Source: Pseudomonas batumici (GTDB lineage: Bacteria; Pseudomonadota; Gammaproteobacteria; Pseudomonadales; Pseudomonadaceae). Taken from it: a stretch of 64,000 bases of DNA. A program made the position numbers and the translations under genes. Each line of letters begins with the position of its first letter. Positions within the stretch are counted from its first letter, which is position 1. A model generated the notes under the pieces. That model saw nothing but the letters and a program-made list of their open reading frames with translations, had not been told where the DNA came from and did no database searches. The stretch is taken from assembly GCF_000820515.1 (NCBI RefSeq), contig NZ_JXDG01000040.1, positions 1 through 64,000 of the forward strand, in the 5' to 3' direction. Positions 43,330 through 52,625 of the stretch are shown here, one piece after another.

Positions 43330-44169
43330 GTGAAACCAATTATCTATGCGCCGGACCGGCACTTGAAGCGATTTAAATGTTTTGGCACGGGCCCGGACAG
43401 CGGAAACGAAGCTGTCGTCATTTTTGGAGGGGGTTCCTCCGAGTGGTCGGTCGAGGATCGTCAACGTTTTGCAACCCTGCAAAATGCCAATGCTTGCGTA
43501 TTTATCAACGTTGAGAACGACGGCCTCGGGCCGTGTATTCTTGATTTCTATTATCCGCATGCCAGGAGCCCCCTGTGTTTACATGCGTCGTTGGCAGCCG
43601 CCCACTACCTGCAAACCAGCCGTGTCGCAGAGCATTCGAGGCTGATGCTGACGTCCATGAATAAACAGGCGTTGCACTATACCCAGTCCGCAAATGAGAT
43701 GTATGTCAGCGTCACGCCTCAACCGGTAAAGATGCCCGCGCCCTCTTGGGATGCCATTGCAAACTTGCTCGGCTGCCCGACATCAGCAATCAAGGTGCCG
43801 CCAGCCGTCGCCTCCATAGGGAGCCCGAAATTACTGGTCGAAATGGTCAGCTTTGACGCGTTGCATGCGCTACACCCCGACCTCCATGGGATTGTAGAGT
43901 GGGGGAAAACGTCTGCTATCAGCGGTTGCTATGCCTACGTACACCGCGAAGGGCAAGTGTATGAGGGGCGTAACTTCAACCATCTGGACGAGCGCCTCGA
44001 GGATGCTGCGACGGGGGTAGCCGCAGGTGCGCTCAGGGTACTCCTTGCAAGAGACATCATCCTTTACCAAGGACAGGCCTTGGGGAATCCCTGTCGAATC
44101 AGTGCGTCGGTTCTTGATGGAAGGGTCTGTGTGGGCGGCCAGGTTATCGAAATGCAACCGTCAGCCTAA
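43330..44169 (+). CDS. PhzF family (diaminopimelate-epimerase fold) protein
   Basis: The 279-residue protein appears to belong to the PhzF-like isomerases. It has LDFYYPHARSPLCLHASLAAAHYL, a diverged form of the PFAGH/CGHATLAAA region. It also has RLEDAATGVAAGALRVLL, matching the EDPATGSA signature, and LGNPCRISASVLDGRVCVGGQV at the C-terminus. The catalytic acid is not obvious, since the usual DxFt...E start is altered. PhzF isomerises dihydro-hydroxyanthranilate in phenazine synthesis, but most family members have unknown substrates. The start is GTG 43330 with little SD. It could belong with the cupin or be an outlying gene of the NRPS cluster. Confidence 0.7.
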   Translation: MKPIIYAPDRHLKRFKCFGTGPDSGNEAVVIFGGGSSEWSVEDRQRFATLQNANACVFINVENDGLGPCILDFYYPHARSPLCLHASLAAAHYLQTSRVAEHSRLMLTSMNKQALHYTQSANEMYVSVTPQPVKMPAPSWDAIANLLGCPTSAIKVPPAVASIGSPKLLVEMVSFDALHALHPDLHGIVEWGKTSAISGCYAYVHREGQVYEGRNFNHLDERLEDAATGVAAGALRVLLARDIILYQGQALGNPCRISASVLDGRVCVGGQVIEMQPSA

Positions 44170-44272
44170 CGGCTGAGCACTGAGATAATTCCGCCACTTT
44201 CCAGAGGGAGTAACCGCTGAGGCCGGGGACCGAGGCGGGACGACATGTAGTGATCGTCCAAGTCCCGTGCAG

Positions 44273-45007
44273 TTACTTTGTGACGTGATCAATCCGCCAG
44301 CGCTGCTTCAGCTGTTGCAGGCGTCCATCACGGCTCATCTCATCGAGCGCGCTCTGCCAGCGTGCAACCAGGCGAGCGTCCGTCTGCGGGGAGAAGGCGA
44401 TATAGGCGCCCTGCGTCATCAGTGGCAATTGGTAGTGCAGTGCGTTGGGCTCAAGTCCAACCTCGCGAGCCAGTGTGGCGACGGTGAGCGTATCCGCGAC
44501 GATCAGATCCGCTCGCTCCAGACGTAGCAACTTCATCATCTGCTCTGGGGTGTCCACGCCATACAGATTTTTCATCCCCTGTTTTTTCAGGTAATCGTAA
44601 GCCAGCCATTTACGCGGCACTGCGATCCGGTCGACAGCGCCGGCTTGTTGCAGGTTGAGCACTGGCTGCGCCGTTGCGGAGCCTGCATAGAGTGCCGTTT
44701 CAACCTCCATCAAAGGACCGACCCACAAGTAGTGAGACTCGCGCTCGGCAGTACGCAACACGGTAAAGACCGCCGTATCCGAGTCAGTGCCGGCGACTTG
44801 CAAGGCCCGAAGCAAGGGGGCTTGCTCAATACGCACTTGATCGCCCGCGCTTTGTGCGAGGGTGCGCACCACGTCAACGCCGAACCCCACCAGCTCATTA
44901 CCCTGCTGGAAATTCAGGGGCGGATGGTTATCGGTCAGCATGCGCAGATCGGCTGCGACAGCCGAGAAAGCAAGGAAAGACAGCACGCAGCCGAACAGCA
45001 ACCTCAT
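44273..45007 (-). CDS. Periplasmic substrate-binding protein (amino-acid type, PF00497)
   Basis: The 244-residue protein has a signal peptide (LLFGCVLSFLAFSAVAA). The small type II binding fold follows: LTDNHPPLNFQQGNELVGFGVDVV, DTAVFTVLRTAERE, RADLIVADTLTVATLA and QGAYIAFSPQTD. It is shorter than transport-coupled binding proteins and has no linked permease. Such orphan proteins in Pseudomonas are often called amino-acid-binding or polar amino-acid sensors. It lies on the same strand as, and 47 bases downstream of, the GGDEF-EAL gene. Co-transcription and a role as a periplasmic signal input are possible but unproven. Confidence 0.87.
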   Translation of the reverse strand: MRLLFGCVLSFLAFSAVAADLRMLTDNHPPLNFQQGNELVGFGVDVVRTLAQSAGDQVRIEQAPLLRALQVAGTDSDTAVFTVLRTAERESHYLWVGPLMEVETALYAGSATAQPVLNLQQAGAVDRIAVPRKWLAYDYLKKQGMKNLYGVDTPEQMMKLLRLERADLIVADTLTVATLAREVGLEPNALHYQLPLMTQGAYIAFSPQTDARLVARWQSALDEMSRDGRLQQLKQRWRIDHVTK

Positions 45008-45054
45008 GAAGCCACCTCAACGTAATGGTCCGTTCAGTTTATGCCAGCCGTCCC

Positions 45055-47304
45055 CTAGCTGTCTCGCACCTCACCCGCCACCTCCGCACGGAACCCGGCC
45101 TCGTGCGCCATGACCCATTGCGCGAACGCCTTGCTCGGCAGAGGGATCGAGAAGAAATAGCCTTGCCCGACCTCATAGCCCTGAGCCATGAGAATATCGC
45201 GCTGGGCAGCGTGCTCGATCCCTTCCGCCACCACCGGCAAACAAAGTCCCTTGCCGATACCGATGACTGACTCACTCAGGGCGCGGCAGGAGGCGTCGCG
45301 CTCCAGGTCATCGACAAAGCTCTTGTCCAGTTTCAACTCGCTGATCGGCAGACGCCGCAAATACCCCAAGCTGGAGTAACCGGTGCCAAAGTCATCAATC
45401 GCCAGACGCACCCCCAAGGCATGCAAATCGCGGATGGTTTGTTCGGTGCCTGCGCTACTGGACAACAAGACGCCTTCGGTCACCTCCACGCACAGGTCGC
45501 GGGGCTGCAAATCGCAAAGCTGCAATTGCCGGTCGATCAACTCGGCCAGATTCCGGTTGTGGAAGTTGATCGGCGACAGGTTGATCGATAAGGAGGGGAC
45601 CACCAATCCTTCTCGACGCCACAGCGCCAATTGCTCGCAAGCTTCCCGTAACACCCATTGGCTCAGCGCATTGATCAGCCCGCATTCCTCGGCCAGAGGG
45701 ATGAATCGGCTGGGCGCAATATGATCCAGCGTCGGATGCACCCAGCGCGCCAGCGCTTCGGCACCGACCAGACGTCCGCTGCGCAGATCGACCTGCGGCT
45801 GATAGACCAGATGCAGCCCGTCACCGGCCAGGGCCTTGCGCAAGGCCGTCTCCAGCATCAAGCGCTCCTGGGCGATCTTGTTCATCTCTTCGAGAAAGAA
45901 ACTGAAGCTGCCGCGTTCGACGCGCTTGGCCTGGTACATGGCGATGTCGGCACAATGCAGCAGGCTTTCCATATCCCGCCCGTCCTCCGGGAACAGACTG
46001 ATGCCAATACTGGCCGACACCACCACGGCCGTCCCGGCAATGGTGGCCGGGACACTCAGGATCATCATCAGTCGTTCAAGAAAGGTCGTGACCTGGGTGG
46101 CGTTCATCCGTGGCAACACCAGCACGAACTCATCCCCGGACAAACGCCCGACAATGTCCGACTCCCGCAGCACGCTGCGCAGCCGTTGCGCCATGACTTG
46201 CAGCAGTTCGTCCCCCGAAGCGTGCCCCAGGGCATCGTTGACCTGCTTGAAACGGTCCAGGTCGACAAACAGTACCGCCAGCTCGGCCTGTTCTTCAGCG
46301 ACTTCGAGCAGGATCCGCTCGGCCTGGGCCAGCAGGAAATTGCGATTGGGCAGACCGGTCAATGCATCATAAAAGGCCATTCGGCGAATGGACTGCCGAG
46401 CCTCTTCCCGCTCCAGCGCCAGCATGCACAGGTGGATTCCCGCCGTCACCAGATGCATATGCAGAGGATCGGGGCCGCGACACTCCCGGAAGTAGAGCGC
46501 AAAAGTCGCCGCGACCCGTCCCGCACCGTTGCGTACCGGAACCGACCAGCACGCCTGAAAACCCGACAGTTTCGCCAGGGCCCGGAACTCGGCCCAGAGC
46601 GGATCGTGGTGAATATCCGTGACCAGGACCGGCTCGCCCCTGTAGGCCGCCGTGCCGCAGGAACCCTTGGCCGGGCCGATTGACAGGCCCTCGATCGCCC
46701 TGGAGTAGTCCGTCGGCAGGCCCGGGCTGGCCAAGGGGTGTAGAATGCCCGCCGGGTCCACACTGAGGATCGAGACCGCCACCTCGGGGGCGATGTGTTC
46801 GATCTCCTGACACAGCAAGGTCAGCACGCTCTCCAGCGACGCCTCTTTCAACAACGCGCCAATGATCTTGTCCTGCAGCACCTCATGCAGCTTTGTCCGG
46901 GTAATGTCGGTCAAGACGATCACGATGTTTTCGACCTTGCCCTGATGATCGAACACCGGCGTCGAGGAAACATGCAGCCACAGCCGTTGGCCATTACGCT
47001 TGCTGATCAGCGCGCTGATTTCATTGGATTGACCGCCGAAGAGCTTTTCCAGCACCTGCTGCGCATAGGTTTTGGCTCGCGTATCCGAGGCAAAGAATAT
47101 AAGCGGTGACTGACCGATCACCTCTTCACGGGCATAGCCCAGCAATCGAACAAACCCGTCATTGACATAAATGAGGTGCCCCTCGGCATCGACGATACAG
47201 GTGGCCGAGCGGGTGGCATTGACCGACATCGAGAGCAGCCGGTGCTCGATATCCTTCAAGCGCTCGGCTTCTTCACCACTGATCAATCCGACTCCAGAGT
47301 CCAT
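45055..47304 (-). CDS. PAS-GAF-GGDEF-EAL cyclic-di-GMP regulator
   Basis: The 749-residue cytoplasmic protein has four domains in order. A PAS domain at about 15-135 contains ATCIVDAEGHLIYVND. A GAF domain follows at about 150-300. The GGDEF domain is at about 315-475, with SGDEF at 389-393 in place of GGDEF. The EAL domain at about 490-740 has EAL at 516-518 and DDFGTGYSS. The EAL residues needed for c-di-GMP hydrolysis look intact, so it is probably a phosphodiesterase; the altered diguanylate cyclase motif may be weak or regulatory. I start at ATG 47304; the frame extends to 47436 but those 44 residues look non-coding. It diverges from the ebo operon. Confidence 0.9.
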   Translation of the reverse strand: MDSGVGLISGEEAERLKDIEHRLLSMSVNATRSATCIVDAEGHLIYVNDGFVRLLGYAREEVIGQSPLIFFASDTRAKTYAQQVLEKLFGGQSNEISALISKRNGQRLWLHVSSTPVFDHQGKVENIVIVLTDITRTKLHEVLQDKIIGALLKEASLESVLTLLCQEIEHIAPEVAVSILSVDPAGILHPLASPGLPTDYSRAIEGLSIGPAKGSCGTAAYRGEPVLVTDIHHDPLWAEFRALAKLSGFQACWSVPVRNGAGRVAATFALYFRECRGPDPLHMHLVTAGIHLCMLALEREEARQSIRRMAFYDALTGLPNRNFLLAQAERILLEVAEEQAELAVLFVDLDRFKQVNDALGHASGDELLQVMAQRLRSVLRESDIVGRLSGDEFVLVLPRMNATQVTTFLERLMMILSVPATIAGTAVVVSASIGISLFPEDGRDMESLLHCADIAMYQAKRVERGSFSFFLEEMNKIAQERLMLETALRKALAGDGLHLVYQPQVDLRSGRLVGAEALARWVHPTLDHIAPSRFIPLAEECGLINALSQWVLREACEQLALWRREGLVVPSLSINLSPINFHNRNLAELIDRQLQLCDLQPRDLCVEVTEGVLLSSSAGTEQTIRDLHALGVRLAIDDFGTGYSSLGYLRRLPISELKLDKSFVDDLERDASCRALSESVIGIGKGLCLPVVAEGIEHAAQRDILMAQGYEVGQGYFFSIPLPSKAFAQWVMAHEAGFRAEVAGEVRDS

Positions 47305-47570
47305 TTTCTTTACCACTTCATGCCTGCAATCACCGTCATCAGTGTAACGGCTTCGTGTATTTGCGCTGAAAAAGTTCACCCCCAAACTGCCAGCCAGCAA
47401 GCTTGCAAAAGCAGTATGCCGGTCTAGGCTCACCATTGCCTCTCAAAGCACAACTCACCGTACATGAAACCCGCCACTTCAGACGGAGGGCATCTCTTTC
47501 CTTAAAAAAGCCACGCGCTGTTTTTAGTTGCTGACACGAATTAAGTCATCACAATCAAGAGGGATGCTTG

Positions 47571-48806
47571 ATGAATCGCAGCCATGGGTATCGTGCGTTC
47601 TCGCAAAAGCAAGACTCCGAGCAAGTGCTGCGCGGGCGCTTCGAAGTGAGCTACGACTACCCGGTGGTGTTCACCGATCATCTGTTCGATCCGGAAAATC
47701 CCTGCCTGCACCGCCAGTTGACAGCGCAGCATCAGGTTCCTGTCAGCGTGCTGGTGTTCGCTGATGAGCAACTGTTGCAAAGCGCCCCACAGTTGCTGAA
47801 ACAGATCGATAGCTACTTTGCCACCCATGCCGCAGACCTGCATTTGCTGGCCGCGCCGATTGCCGTCCCGGCCGGCGAAACGAGCAAGGCGCCACAGGTG
47901 TTGCAGCAACTGTACGCCGACATGCTGCAGCATGGGTTGGACCGGCATAGCTATGTACTGGCCCTGGGCGGTGGCGCGGTGCTGGATGCGGTGGGCTATG
48001 CCAGCGCCACCTTCCACCGTGGCATTCGCCTGATCCGTATCCCGAGCACGGTGCTGGCGCAGAACGACGCGGGCATCGGCGTGAAGAACGGCATCAATGC
48101 CTTCGGCCAGAAGAACCTGCTGGGGGCCTTCTACCCCGCCACCGCGGTGATCAATGACTTCCAACTGCTGACCAGCCTGAGCCGTCGCGACCAGATTGCC
48201 GGGCTGGCCGAAGCGGTCAAGGTGGCGCTGATCAAGGACGCGGCGTTTTTCCGATGGATAGAGCAACAGGCCGACGCCCTCGCCCACTTCGATCACCCGG
48301 CCAGCCGCTATGCCATTCGCCGCTGTGCCGAACTGCACCTGGAGCACATCACCGGAGCCGGCGACCCGTTCGAGCGCGGTAACGGGCGGCCACTGGATTA
48401 CGGGCATTGGGCCGCGCACAAACTGGAAAACCTCAGTGGCCACAGGCTGCGCCACGGCGAGGCCGTGGCGGTGGGCATGGCCCTGGATGGACTCTATGCC
48501 AATGCCAAGGGCCTGTTGAGCGATGCCGACACCGATCGCGTGCTGCGCCTGCTGCTCAAACTCGGCTTTTGCCTGTGCCCGCCGGAACTGCTGTTGAAAG
48601 ATGCACAGGGGCGCTCACAGGTCCTGCTCGGACTGGAGGAGTTCCGCCAGCACCTGGGCGGGCAACTTTCCATTCCCATGCTCAAGCGGATCGGCGAATC
48701 GGTGGACCTGCATGAAATAGAGGCCACGCTGATGGAGGAAGCGCTGCTGCGGCTGTCGACCCGCTCCGGCCTGGTGCTGGGTTTACATGAGAGCTGCGCG
48801 CCATGA
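47571..48806 (+). CDS. eboD: EboD: 3-dehydroquinate synthase-like enzyme, first gene of the ebo (EDB) operon
   Basis: The 411-residue protein is of the sugar-phosphate cyclase superfamily. It has the NAD-binding glycine loop ALGGGAVLDAVGYASATFHRG, IRIPSTVLAQNDAG and KNLLGAFYPATAV. The metal ligands are in GLAEAVKVALIKD (Glu), LDYGHWAAHKLE and RHGEAVAVGMALDG (His). It is longer than AroB, and its context of eboC, A, B, E and F marks it as EboD. Its substrate is unknown. The start is ATG 47571 behind AGAGGGA; a TTG one codon earlier opens the frame. It is divergent from the GGDEF-EAL gene and overlaps eboC by four bases. Confidence 0.9.
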   Translation: MNRSHGYRAFSQKQDSEQVLRGRFEVSYDYPVVFTDHLFDPENPCLHRQLTAQHQVPVSVLVFADEQLLQSAPQLLKQIDSYFATHAADLHLLAAPIAVPAGETSKAPQVLQQLYADMLQHGLDRHSYVLALGGGAVLDAVGYASATFHRGIRLIRIPSTVLAQNDAGIGVKNGINAFGQKNLLGAFYPATAVINDFQLLTSLSRRDQIAGLAEAVKVALIKDAAFFRWIEQQADALAHFDHPASRYAIRRCAELHLEHITGAGDPFERGNGRPLDYGHWAAHKLENLSGHRLRHGEAVAVGMALDGLYANAKGLLSDADTDRVLRLLLKLGFCLCPPELLLKDAQGRSQVLLGLEEFRQHLGGQLSIPMLKRIGESVDLHEIEATLMEEALLRLSTRSGLVLGLHESCAP

Positions 48807-49693
48807 GCCACACAGCGCCGAACCTGAAGACCTGGATGACCCTGGGCCGGGTGTCCAACCTGCCCACGGTGTGGACCAATACCCTGGCCGCCGCCCTGCT
48901 CTCCAGCAGTGCCGGGGCCCTGGCGCCACCGTCGGCCCTGATGTGGATCCTGCTGCTGGTGGCACTGTCGGCGCTCTACCTGGCCGGCATGCTGTTGAAC
49001 GACCTGTTGGACGCCGACTGGGACCAGCAGCACCACAACCCCCGCCCCATCACCCTGGGGCTGGTCAGCCGCCAGCAGGTGGGCCTGGCCACCGCGCTGA
49101 TGCTGATAGTGGCCGCCGCCTCGGTGCTGGGCTTGAGCCGGTTGATCGACCAGCCGCACTGGCTGCTGGTCAGCGCCACCCTGCTGGTGAGCTGCATCCT
49201 CGGCTACAACCTGCTGCACAAGAAATACGCCCACAGCGTCTGGCTGATGGGGGCTTGCCGCTCGACCCTCTACCTCACCGCCGCGGCCAGCCTGGCGGTG
49301 CCACCGGAGCCGATCTGGCTGTGTGCGATCTTGCTGGGCGTCTACATCAGCGGACTGACCTACCTGGCCCGGCAGGAGCATCGCAACCAGTTGCTCAGCC
49401 GCCTGCCGCTGATCCTCATGCTGAGCCCACTGGCCCTGGCGCTCTATGCCGACAACGACTGGTTCTGGCCCGTGCTGCTGCTCTGGCTGGGCTGGCTGGG
49501 CTGGCACTACTGGCGCCACCTGGCCAACCCACGGCAACGGCAGGTCCGCGCCTTTATCGGCGCCGGCCTGGCAGCCCTGCCGCTGTTCGATGCCCTGGTG
49601 CTGGCCATGGCCAACCAACCGTTGGGCAGCCTGTTATGCGTCCTGGTGTTTTTCCTGCTTCCACACTTCCAGCGCTGGGTCAAACCGACATGA
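48803..49693 (+). CDS. eboC: EboC: UbiA-family prenyltransferase
   Basis: The 296-residue integral membrane protein has about eight to nine helices and the UbiA first Asp-rich motif, LLNDLLDADWDQQH (NDxxDxxxD). The second, KKYAHSVWLMG, is less typical because the usual YxxxK...DxxxD acid cluster is reduced. UbiA enzymes join prenyl diphosphates to aromatic or sugar acceptors at the membrane. EboC is the only membrane enzyme of the six-gene set and may anchor the pathway product. Stop-start overlaps with eboD and eboA show tight coupling. Confidence 0.9.
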   Translation: MSHTAPNLKTWMTLGRVSNLPTVWTNTLAAALLSSSAGALAPPSALMWILLLVALSALYLAGMLLNDLLDADWDQQHHNPRPITLGLVSRQQVGLATALMLIVAAASVLGLSRLIDQPHWLLVSATLLVSCILGYNLLHKKYAHSVWLMGACRSTLYLTAAASLAVPPEPIWLCAILLGVYISGLTYLARQEHRNQLLSRLPLILMLSPLALALYADNDWFWPVLLLWLGWLGWHYWRHLANPRQRQVRAFIGAGLAALPLFDALVLAMANQPLGSLLCVLVFFLLPHFQRWVKPT

Positions 49694-50472
49694 ACATGGA
49701 CGTCACTGCACAGCCATCGACCGCCCTCGCCATGCGGCACGAGTGCCTCGTCGAACAACGCCAGGCCTTCACCCGACAGCTCGATGACTGCGAGCGGCAG
49801 TGGTGGCGCCAGGCGCAGGAGAGGCTCGCCCAACACCCGGACGCCAACACCTCGGCGCTCTTGAGCAGCCAGTGCAAGCGCAGCCTCAACGAGCAGGCAC
49901 TGCCCGACAGTGCCGGCTGGAGCAACGTCCAGCTGGCGCGGGCGTTGCTGCTGGCCCAGGCCCTGGAGCAACAACCCGCCGCCGGGCAACTGCCTTTGCT
50001 GCGCCAGCTGTTTCTGTGGGGCGACGATCAGGAAAAGATCGCCCTCTTGAAAGCCCTGGACTGGCTCGATAGCCACGGGCTCTGCGTCGAGCTGGCGCTG
50101 CAGGCCGGACGGACCAGCAACAGCCAGGTGTTTGCCGCCCTCGCCCTGGACACCCTCTACCCGGCGCGCCACTACAGCGAACGGGCCTTCCACCAGCTGG
50201 TGCTGAAAGCCTTGGGCATGGGACTCGACATAGGGCGCCTGGTCGGTCTGACCCAACGCCACAGCGTCACCCTCAATCAGTTGGCGCTGGACCTGCTGGA
50301 AGAACAGCTGGCTGCGCAACGGACGGTGTCCGCAGGGCTGCCCCGAGTGATTGCCTTCGGCTTGCTCGACCCGGCGCAACGCCTGCGCCTGGTCGACCTG
50401 GGTCAGCAGCAACGCTTACCGCCGGAGTGGCGTGAGCACCTGCCCAGCCCCAGCAGCCCCTCACCGAGCTGA
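49690..50472 (+). CDS. eboA: EboA family protein
   Basis: The 260-residue protein is helical and rich in Gln, Leu and Ala, with no membrane segment or signal and no known catalytic motif. It includes KIALLKALDWLDSHG and FAALALDTLYPARHYSERAFHQLVLKAL (read in two parts), the EboA family core. In Pseudomonas and cyanobacteria eboA is a constant member of the operon but has no assigned reaction. The start is ATG 49690, overlapping the eboC stop by four bases. A long open frame continues upstream to 48787 through eboC in another frame; it is a G+C artefact. Confidence 0.87.
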   Translation: MNMDVTAQPSTALAMRHECLVEQRQAFTRQLDDCERQWWRQAQERLAQHPDANTSALLSSQCKRSLNEQALPDSAGWSNVQLARALLLAQALEQQPAAGQLPLLRQLFLWGDDQEKIALLKALDWLDSHGLCVELALQAGRTSNSQVFAALALDTLYPARHYSERAFHQLVLKALGMGLDIGRLVGLTQRHSVTLNQLALDLLEEQLAAQRTVSAGLPRVIAFGLLDPAQRLRLVDLGQQQRLPPEWREHLPSPSSPSPS

Positions 50473-50511
50473 TGCTCAACGGCGCCCCTCTCCCCTAGAC
50501 GAGGACTCACC

Positions 50512-51396
50512 ATGCTCAAGTACTTCGACCCGCACATTCATATGGTCAGCCGAACCACCGATGACTACCAGAACATGGCGGCCGCCGGTATCACCGGGGT
50601 CATCGAACCGGCTTTCTGGCAAGGCCAGGCCAGAACCAGCGTCGGCAGCTTCATCGATTACTTCGACACGCTGCTGGGCTGGGAACGCTTTCGCGCCAGC
50701 ATGTTCGGCATCCATCACTTCTGCACCATCGGCCTCAATCCCAAGGAGGCCAATGACCTGTCGGTGGCCAATGAGGTGCTGGAGATCCTGCCTCGCTATC
50801 TGGTCAAGGACGGCGTCGTCGCGGTCGGCGAGATCGGTTACGACGACATCACCCCGGAAGAAGACCGCTTCCTCGCCGCGCAGCTGGAGCTGGCCAGGCA
50901 ATTCAACCTGCCGGTGCTGGTGCACACCCCGCACCGCGACAAGATCGGTGGCACCAAGCGCACCCTGGCCGTGATTCGCGAGGTCGGTATCGCCGAGCAC
51001 CTGGTGATCATCGACCACCTCAACGAACTGACCCTGCCCCTGGTGCTGGACAGCGACTGCTGGCGCGGCCACTCCATCTACCCCAACACCAAGATGTCGG
51101 AGCAGCGCATGGTCGCCCTGTTGCAGGAGTACGGCACCGAGAAGATGGTGGTCAACAGCGCCGCCGACTGGGGCATCAGCGACCCGCTCAAGGTACCGAA
51201 AACCGGCCAGGCGATGCTCGCCGCCGGTTTCAGCGAAGCACAGGTCGAGCAGGTGCTGTTTCACAATCCGGTGGACTTCTTCGCCCAGAGCGGACAATTG
51301 GACAAGACCCAGGTCAGCACCCCGCTGCCCATCGATCAACGCCGACAATGGCAGGAAAACTCGGCCCTGCGCGGTCAGGAGCCGGTGGTCAAATGA
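50512..51396 (+). CDS. eboB: EboB: TatD-like metal-dependent hydrolase
   Basis: The 294-residue amidohydrolase-fold protein has the metal motif DPHIHM (HxH) near the N-terminus, and the acid in VGEIGYDD. The later ligand histidines are in LVHTPHRD and IIDHLNE, and a final NSAADWG provides the last Asp. TatD relatives act as nucleases or phosphoesterases, but EboB is a distinct branch with an unknown substrate. The SD GAGGA precedes ATG 50512. The stop overlaps eboE by four bases. Confidence 0.9.
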   Translation: MLKYFDPHIHMVSRTTDDYQNMAAAGITGVIEPAFWQGQARTSVGSFIDYFDTLLGWERFRASMFGIHHFCTIGLNPKEANDLSVANEVLEILPRYLVKDGVVAVGEIGYDDITPEEDRFLAAQLELARQFNLPVLVHTPHRDKIGGTKRTLAVIREVGIAEHLVIIDHLNELTLPLVLDSDCWRGHSIYPNTKMSEQRMVALLQEYGTEKMVVNSAADWGISDPLKVPKTGQAMLAAGFSEAQVEQVLFHNPVDFFAQSGQLDKTQVSTPLPIDQRRQWQENSALRGQEPVVK

Positions 51397-52625
51397 GCCA
51401 GGCCAGGGCATGGATGCCCACACAAATCGGTTATTGCAGCAACGTCCACCCCACCCCCGAGCTGGCCGGACTGTGCGCCTCGATCGAGGCGCATTTCCAG
51501 GGGGTGCGCCAGTTGCGCGGACTCAACGAGCAGGACAGCGGACTGTGGATCAGTGCCCTCGCCGCCGCGCAATTGCAGCAGATGTCGGCCCGTTCGAACT
51601 TCCTGAATCTGCTGCAACGCAGCGGGCTACGCCTGACCTCGCTGAATGGTTTTCCCTACGGCCAATTTCATCAGGGCGCGGTGAAAGCCGAAGTCTATCT
51701 GCCCAGTTGGGCCAATCCGAAACGGCTGGCGTACAGCCTGAATCTGGCGCGGATCCTCGCGCAGGCCTTGCCGCCAGACTGTCGCCAGGGGGTGATTTCC
51801 ACCGTGCCGCTGGGCTATGCCGCCAGCTGGAACCCGAGGTTGCAGCAGCGTGCCGAGTCTCAGTTGCGCCAACTCACGGCTTCACTGGCCAAGCTGCATC
51901 TGAAGACAGGCAAGAAAATCGTGTTCTGCCTGGAGATGGAGCCGGACTGCGTGCTGGAACACACCGACCAGGCCATCGCCTTTTTCCGTCACTGGCAAAC
52001 CACTGACCCGCACCATGAACATCTGGCGCTGTGTTTTGATGTCTGCCACCAGGCCGTGATGTTCGAAGACTGCTATCAGTCGCTGGACCGACTGCGTCAG
52101 GCACGGGTGCCCGTCGGCAAGATCCAGCTGTCCAACGCCTTGATCTGTCGCCTGCCCCTTCAAGACAGCAACCGGCGCGAACACGTCCTCAAGACATTGA
52201 GCGACTTTGCCGAAACCACCTACCTGCATCAAGTGAAAGCCCGAGATGCGCAGGACCGCTTATTGGCCTGGGCGGACCTTCCCGCCGCCCTCGACGATTG
52301 TGCAAAGAACCCGGGGCAATACCCGGAACTGAGGATTCATTTCCACATTCCGCTGTTCAGCGAACACCTGCTGTTGCCCGAACTCAGCGGCAGTCAGATC
52401 GCCCTGGCGCAGACCTTCGACTTTCTGGCGGACCATGGGGATTTTCGTCCCGTGCTGGAAGTGGAAACCTACAGTTGGGGCGTCCTGCCCGCCCAATTGC
52501 GGCCCACGACCGAGCACGCCCAACTCCAGGGAATCGCCGCGGAACTGCACTGGGTCGAAGACCAACTGCGGCAGCGGCATTTGCTGCATCCCCAGACACG
52601 GGAGGTGTACGCCGATGCCCTCTGA
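51393..52625 (+). CDS. eboE: EboE: xylose-isomerase-like TIM barrel protein
   Basis: The 410-residue sugar-phosphate isomerase/epimerase-like barrel has QIGYCSNVHPTPEL at the start and LNGFPYG. Metal-site candidates are KIVFCLEMEPDCVLE (Glu), LALCFDVCHQAVMFED (Asp, His), VGKIQLSNAL and IHFHIPLFSE (His); LEVETYSWG gives a final Glu. The C-terminal part is specific to EboE. The barrel suggests isomerisation or C-C bond cleavage of a polyol or sugar-like intermediate made by EboD. The start is ATG 51393; the frame is open back to 51348 inside eboB. It overlaps eboF by 11 bases. Confidence 0.88.
   Translation: MSQARAWMPTQIGYCSNVHPTPELAGLCASIEAHFQGVRQLRGLNEQDSGLWISALAAAQLQQMSARSNFLNLLQRSGLRLTSLNGFPYGQFHQGAVKAEVYLPSWANPKRLAYSLNLARILAQALPPDCRQGVISTVPLGYAASWNPRLQQRAESQLRQLTASLAKLHLKTGKKIVFCLEMEPDCVLEHTDQAIAFFRHWQTTDPHHEHLALCFDVCHQAVMFEDCYQSLDRLRQARVPVGKIQLSNALICRLPLQDSNRREHVLKTLSDFAETTYLHQVKARDAQDRLLAWADLPAALDDCAKNPGQYPELRIHFHIPLFSEHLLLPELSGSQIALAQTFDFLADHGDFRPVLEVETYSWGVLPAQLRPTTEHAQLQGIAAELHWVEDQLRQRHLLHPQTREVYADAL

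Noticed and set aside
48494..49618. 374-codon leftward open frame antisense to eboD/eboC
   Set aside because: Gln- and His-rich low-complexity translation typical of a G+C-rich antisense shadow; no SD, no family motif.
48787..50472. 561-codon open frame spanning eboC and eboA
   Set aside because: The first 300 codons are a Pro/Arg/Gly-rich shadow of eboC in another frame; only 49690-50472 reads as a real protein (EboA).
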